Shown piece by piece: positions 21,001 to 23,718 of a DNA stretch of 23,718 bases. Under the pieces are notes generated by a model that was given only the letters and a program-made list of their open reading frames with translations, made no database searches and was not told the origin of the DNA. Both the position numbers and the translations under genes were made by a program. The stretch covers positions 1 to 23,718 of the forward strand of contig VGIZ01000001.1 in the NCBI GenBank assembly GCA_016867675.1, in the 5' to 3' direction. The number at the start of each line of letters is the position of its first letter. Positions within the stretch are counted from its first letter, which is position 1. Origin of the DNA: Candidatus Aenigmatarchaeota archaeon. GTDB lineage: Archaea; Aenigmatarchaeota; Aenigmatarchaeia; QMZP01.

Positions 21001-23718
21001 CGACGAAGGCCAGCCTGGCGCTCCAGACAACCACACCCAACGGCTCGTTCACCAGAAACACCAGCGTCTACATGAACCTGACCTTCAATGACAACCTTGC
21101 CGCGCCGGCCTACTCCTTCATCAACTTCAACAACTCGCTGGCGGGGTGGTGGAGGTTTGATGATGCCGACCCCCTCATGGACATGACAGGCAGCGGCAAC
21201 AACGGCGCGGCCGAAGGCAATGCCAGCCAGGCAGCCGCAGGCAAGTTCGGCGAGTCATTCGCCTTTGACGGCGACGGGGACTATGTTGAAACGCCAGAAG
21301 ACGAACGGTTCGGGAACTATGACCAGATATCCATTTCATTCTGGATGTATCCTTTGGCGGTCGGCGGCAACAACCCGCCAGAAACAGGCAGCTCAACCCT
21401 TGTTGTCACAAATTCCATCAATCAACCCAGCCTGGACTGGGGCTTTGAATATCGCAACAACGGGAGTTTCAGCTTCATGCTGTGGCAGGGGTGCGACGAA
21501 AACTGCGGTGTTGCAACTCCCCTGACAGAGACAAATGCATGGTACCATGTTGTCGGCACGTCTGACGGCTCCACAATGAAGCTTTACATCAACGGCAACC
21601 TTACCGCAACCGGCAACTCGCGCACAGGCAGCTTCGGCCCGAGGAGCATAGGCATAGGCACAGGGCTGTGCCTCGGCTCCCCCTATGCCTGCTGGGGAGG
21701 GTTTTTCAACGGCTCCATAGACGAGGTCATGGTGTTCAACCGCAGCCTGAACAGCACAGAAATAGGAGCCCTCTACAATTCCAGCCAGTACGCATTGAAC
21801 GCCAGCTTTTCCGGCCTCGCTGACGCCAACTACACCTACAGGGCATACACCATTGACGCCGCGGGCAACATGAACAGCACAGGGCTGTTCCATATGCAGG
21901 TTGATACAACCCCGCCGGCAGTCACGCTTGACAACGGCACTGCGGCATCCCTGAAGCACGGAACAACAGCCATGCTGCAGGGCACATGCTCTGACAGCGG
22001 CTCAGGTCCGAATCAGGCATGGACGAACAGCTCATACTTCACGGGCGTTGACAGCAACGCTGCCATAATCAACCTCACCAACACATCAAGGCTTCCGAGC
22101 AGCCCGATAACCATCTACGTCTTTTGCAACGACACTATAGGCAGCAACGCTTCGGCAGGACCGATAACATTGTCCTTCACACCGCCGACGGGCACGGCCC
22201 ACTACAATGACGCCAGCTCAACCATCAACGTCACAGGACCCGCCAACTGCACCAGCCTTGTTCAGGACATGAACAACCTCAGCATAGCCAGTCCCTGCAC
22301 CTCGCCCTTCGCCGGCACCTGCATAAGCGTGGCGGCGAACATCAACGTCACCGACAAGAAGGTCGGCGGCAACCTCACGCTCAACGGCTGCGAGCTCAGG
22401 ATGAACATGACGGCCGACGGCTCCAGAATCATCACTTCCTGGGGCAACCTGACGGTAATAAGCTCCAACATAACCACGAACAACAGCAACTTTGAGACAT
22501 CAATCACGGCCAAAGCCGGTTCCAACTTCACGATGAGGGACAGCGCGGTCAGCGAGCTGGGCTGGGGCGACAGCACAAACCAGGAGGGCCTGGCGCTGAA
22601 CACCACCTCAACCATAATCAACACCTCATTCCTGAACGGCTTTATGTGCATCAAGCCTTACTCCGGCGGAGGCGGAAGCGTGATTGAAAACAGCACGTTC
22701 AATGCGTGCTTCAGGGGGGTCTACCTGTATTTATCCGACGGTAACGTGATAAACGGCAGCACATTCACTTCCTGCACAACTGGAGTAATGACAGCAGGCG
22801 GCAACAACATGATTGAGAACAACATATTCAGATCAAATACTTATGCGATATCATTTGCCAGCGGCAATAATAACACATTGAGGAACAACAGCATCTGGAA
22901 TTGCCAGATCAGTTGCCTGTACTTTGGGATCTCGAACAACAACACCATAATAGGAGGCATGGTCAACCTGACCAAGGTAATGCTAATAGACATGCGCTGG
23001 TCCAATAACACGCTCTTCCAGGATGTCCGGTTCATCAACGGCACAAACATCCCCGGCGGCATAAACCTCACAGGCGAGGCAAACAGCCGGTCCCAGGCGA
23101 CCTTCCTCAACTGCTCCTTCACTGGGGTTACCGAGGCCACAGGCGCCAACAGCCAGATCGTCAGATCATGGTACCTTGACACCTATGTCAATTACACCAA
23201 TGCAACAGCTGCGGCAGCTGCCAACATATCGGTGCGGAACGCAACCAGCATCCTGCTCAACTACACCGCAGCCAACAGCACAGGCTGGGGCTACAGGCTC
23301 AACATCACCCAATACATCAATAACAGCGGCACCGTCACCTACGCCAACAACCACACGATTTACGCCAACCTGAGCGGCTTCCTGAACGCCTCGATGAGCT
23401 GGGACATCGGTGGCGGCGCGTCAACCTATGGAACAGGCGGCGCCTGGGGGGACTGGGGCGGCAACAACACGAGGCTCACGCTGACGCTGGACGCCATAAC
23501 GCCGCCTCTTGTCAATGCGGTCAATGCGACCCCGGCCAGCCAGGGCTTCGGCCAGAACGCCACCATATGGGCCAACGTGACTGACGCCAACGGGCAGGCG
23601 GACATAAGCGCGGTCTGGACTCAGGTGACAAGCCCGCTCGGGGAAACCAGCAACCTGACGCTATCCAGCGCAGGCACCTACCTGTGGAAGGGCAACTACA
23701 CGCTGGGCTTCACCAACG
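18039..23718 (+). CDS. Giant multidomain cell-surface protein, 3' end beyond window (at least 1893 codons)
   Basis: One frame stays open from 17925 to the window end; I checked it codon by codon. Numbered from the CTG at 18039, residues 2-60 are a basic cytoplasmic domain (AYKTYKKVKGRKHGPYFYKN...IYLGK). Residues 72-90 form a membrane helix (PYWVYVPVLVIIVGAFFAL). Outside are a Cys/Trp-rich segment (about 366-480), a beta-helix cap (about 490-545), Gly/Asn-rich repeats (about 568-748), a LamG/concanavalin-like domain (about 1035-1248, AGWWRFDD...YHVVGTSDG...GSIDEVMVFNRSL), NosD-like beta-helix repeats (about 1400-1650) and Ig-like sandwiches to the edge. N-x-S/T sequons abound. It is probably an adhesin or envelope protein, N-terminally anchored. 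No ATG exists at the expected start; CTG occupies it, and the next GTG is at 18120. Confidence 0.85.
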   Translation, partial: MAYKTYKKVKGRKHGPYFYKNIRTKEGVKTIYLGKDRESALRKEAELAGEREKGEDRPFRRVRAVSRGRSLPYWVYVPVLVIIVGAFFALQPPAISVAVSTQSGMQGSAQAYRALDGSINVNMMSAAVEPGKPAPQVSITGITSPPASIESKIDLYSGGQPEKGRIATPVVAVNEELSFREATVTLPKSGDVNAIMRCKGFDFESFTCPAWERTGIPFTDNGDTITFRVSSFSAYAGALIEISKAELLDPGRNFIADIYQQVRSRDGNFSAVGDSQYVRVTFERALDNSKDITVYAKSASTSEIEVYREDGNEIVAKFEDISEDRMYKVYLANLEEGESRETFDLKINSESGIEIDYIVDPSGEECWGTITASCGDILSGSACTNVSSCSWDLCANDYDCSIWDGNSEECDTHPYCSWDDPYCGGDGSCNGFNNYEECQAYEAAGCSWNVGCSGDVTDTGCSQLSNSDDCGAVSGCTWSFPPANLSDTIYRCGSLSAGTYALNHSISDSGDCLTISASDVAIDCAGFSITGDGTGTGINADATGNGENGHGVMINDCNIGSFETSVSSSGAANSEGGNGGSGGNITINNSITGNIASNGGYSDTITSGNGGNGGTITITNSTAGNLSSVGGSPYGYSVAGGSGGDIYVVDSVAGNINGYGGDASGGSYGESGGSGGNAIINNSVTGDIDVSGSSVGSESQGNGGSAGTITTTNSTAGNLNANGGSGRSGGNGANGGEITISKSSINLNNKAISLNYGTGGYGDGAAGILTLNYSSSFSDEGATYGNDIKLKIINNYGSIHWYDNVVSSGLSGLSSVAIANNSAYVNSSALPSLSIPANATLYGIGNRGFSNPRVLKDGFTCTGCTNYTALNANTVLFSVLGWSNYSVGEDNPSSINVYPEPYKMNNYTNNDTPLFYFNYTGTDITASCELFINSTGYGTNTSAANSTSTFILANHSLASQDYYSWHVNCTGAAGNTGKSASNWLIYDATKASLALQTTTPNGSFTRNTSVYMNLTFNDNLAAPAYSFINFNNSLAGWWRFDDADPLMDMTGSGNNGAAEGNASQAAAGKFGESFAFDGDGDYVETPEDERFGNYDQISISFWMYPLAVGGNNPPETGSSTLVVTNSINQPSLDWGFEYRNNGSFSFMLWQGCDENCGVATPLTETNAWYHVVGTSDGSTMKLYINGNLTATGNSRTGSFGPRSIGIGTGLCLGSPYACWGGFFNGSIDEVMVFNRSLNSTEIGALYNSSQYALNASFSGLADANYTYRAYTIDAAGNMNSTGLFHMQVDTTPPAVTLDNGTAASLKHGTTAMLQGTCSDSGSGPNQAWTNSSYFTGVDSNAAIINLTNTSRLPSSPITIYVFCNDTIGSNASAGPITLSFTPPTGTAHYNDASSTINVTGPANCTSLVQDMNNLSIASPCTSPFAGTCISVAANINVTDKKVGGNLTLNGCELRMNMTADGSRIITSWGNLTVISSNITTNNSNFETSITAKAGSNFTMRDSAVSELGWGDSTNQEGLALNTTSTIINTSFLNGFMCIKPYSGGGGSVIENSTFNACFRGVYLYLSDGNVINGSTFTSCTTGVMTAGGNNMIENNIFRSNTYAISFASGNNNTLRNNSIWNCQISCLYFGISNNNTIIGGMVNLTKVMLIDMRWSNNTLFQDVRFINGTNIPGGINLTGEANSRSQATFLNCSFTGVTEATGANSQIVRSWYLDTYVNYTNATAAAAANISVRNATSILLNYTAANSTGWGYRLNITQYINNSGTVTYANNHTIYANLSGFLNASMSWDIGGGASTYGTGGAWGDWGGNNTRLTLTLDAITPPLVNAVNATPASQGFGQNATIWANVTDANGQADISAVWTQVTSPLGETSNLTLSSAGTYLWKGNYTLGFTN
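19740..20300 (+). repeat. Gly/Asn-rich protein repeats in giant surface protein
   Basis: Five or six units of about 30-36 residues share GG(N/S)GG-x-ITI-x-NS-x-x-GN-(I/L) followed by a variable Gly/Ser loop. At DNA level 19881-19917 and 20160-20196 match at 35 of 37 bases and stand 279 bp (93 codons) apart, so they keep frame. The pattern fits stacked beta-strands with glycine loops. Recombination between units could change copy number. Confidence 0.65.

Overview
The window is chromosomal DNA of an archaeon. The evidence is a TFB transcription factor, a FANCM/Hef-type helicase, a geranylgeranyl reductase with its ferredoxin, a COG1750-type membrane Lon-like protease and an archaeal SRP RNA. 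TATA boxes lie about 25-30 nt before several start codons. Short coding-dense operons, giant N-glycosylatable surface proteins and a helicase-only Hef fit a DPANN-type lineage, but that placement is inference. Most genes are about 55-60% GC; the free-standing endonuclease gene and the middle of the giant surface gene are clearly AT-richer.

Layout. 1-2526: C-terminal part of a secreted, membrane-anchored surface protein, cut by the window edge. 2558-4485: endonuclease III translationally coupled to a cytoplasmic eight-bladed PQQ-type beta-propeller. 4541-5881 (minus): AT-rich stand-alone LAGLIDADG protein with a C-terminal winged helix. 5912-6718: TatD nuclease, overlapping tail to tail an operon on the minus strand (HicB-like protein, membrane Lon-like protease, membrane-anchored bifunctional nuclease; 6675-8130). 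8318-8590 (minus): SRP RNA with its own promoter. 8622-10350 (minus): ferredoxin, ASCH-like protein, geranylgeranyl reductase, a lipid-saturation operon. 10450-12027: Hef-like helicase without nuclease domain.

From 12084 to 17845 all genes point the same way and form a toxin-antitoxin-like archipelago: Fic/Doc plus ribbon-helix-helix, then TFB with a histone-H1-like basic N-terminal extension, then HEPN-MNT, a winged-helix protein with an AbiEii/DUF6036-like nucleotidyltransferase, and MNT-HEPN in the reverse gene order. The two HEPN/MNT promoters carry conspicuous palindromes at or near the predicted transcription start. A 16-bp repeat of the tfb 3' end brackets the first HEPN-MNT pair.

From about 18039 to the window end runs one uninterrupted reading frame of at least 1893 codons. 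It encodes a giant surface protein: basic cytoplasmic domain, one membrane segment, Cys-rich region, Gly/Asn-rich repeats, LamG-like domain, beta-helix repeats and Ig-like domains. It has no ATG at the expected start, where a CTG stands. Its leader has three successive inverted repeats, and its promoter is a 27/33 match, with identical spacing, to the promoter of the neighbouring MNT-HEPN operon. That shared promoter architecture, linking a TA module to a giant cell-surface gene, is the most unusual regulatory observation here.
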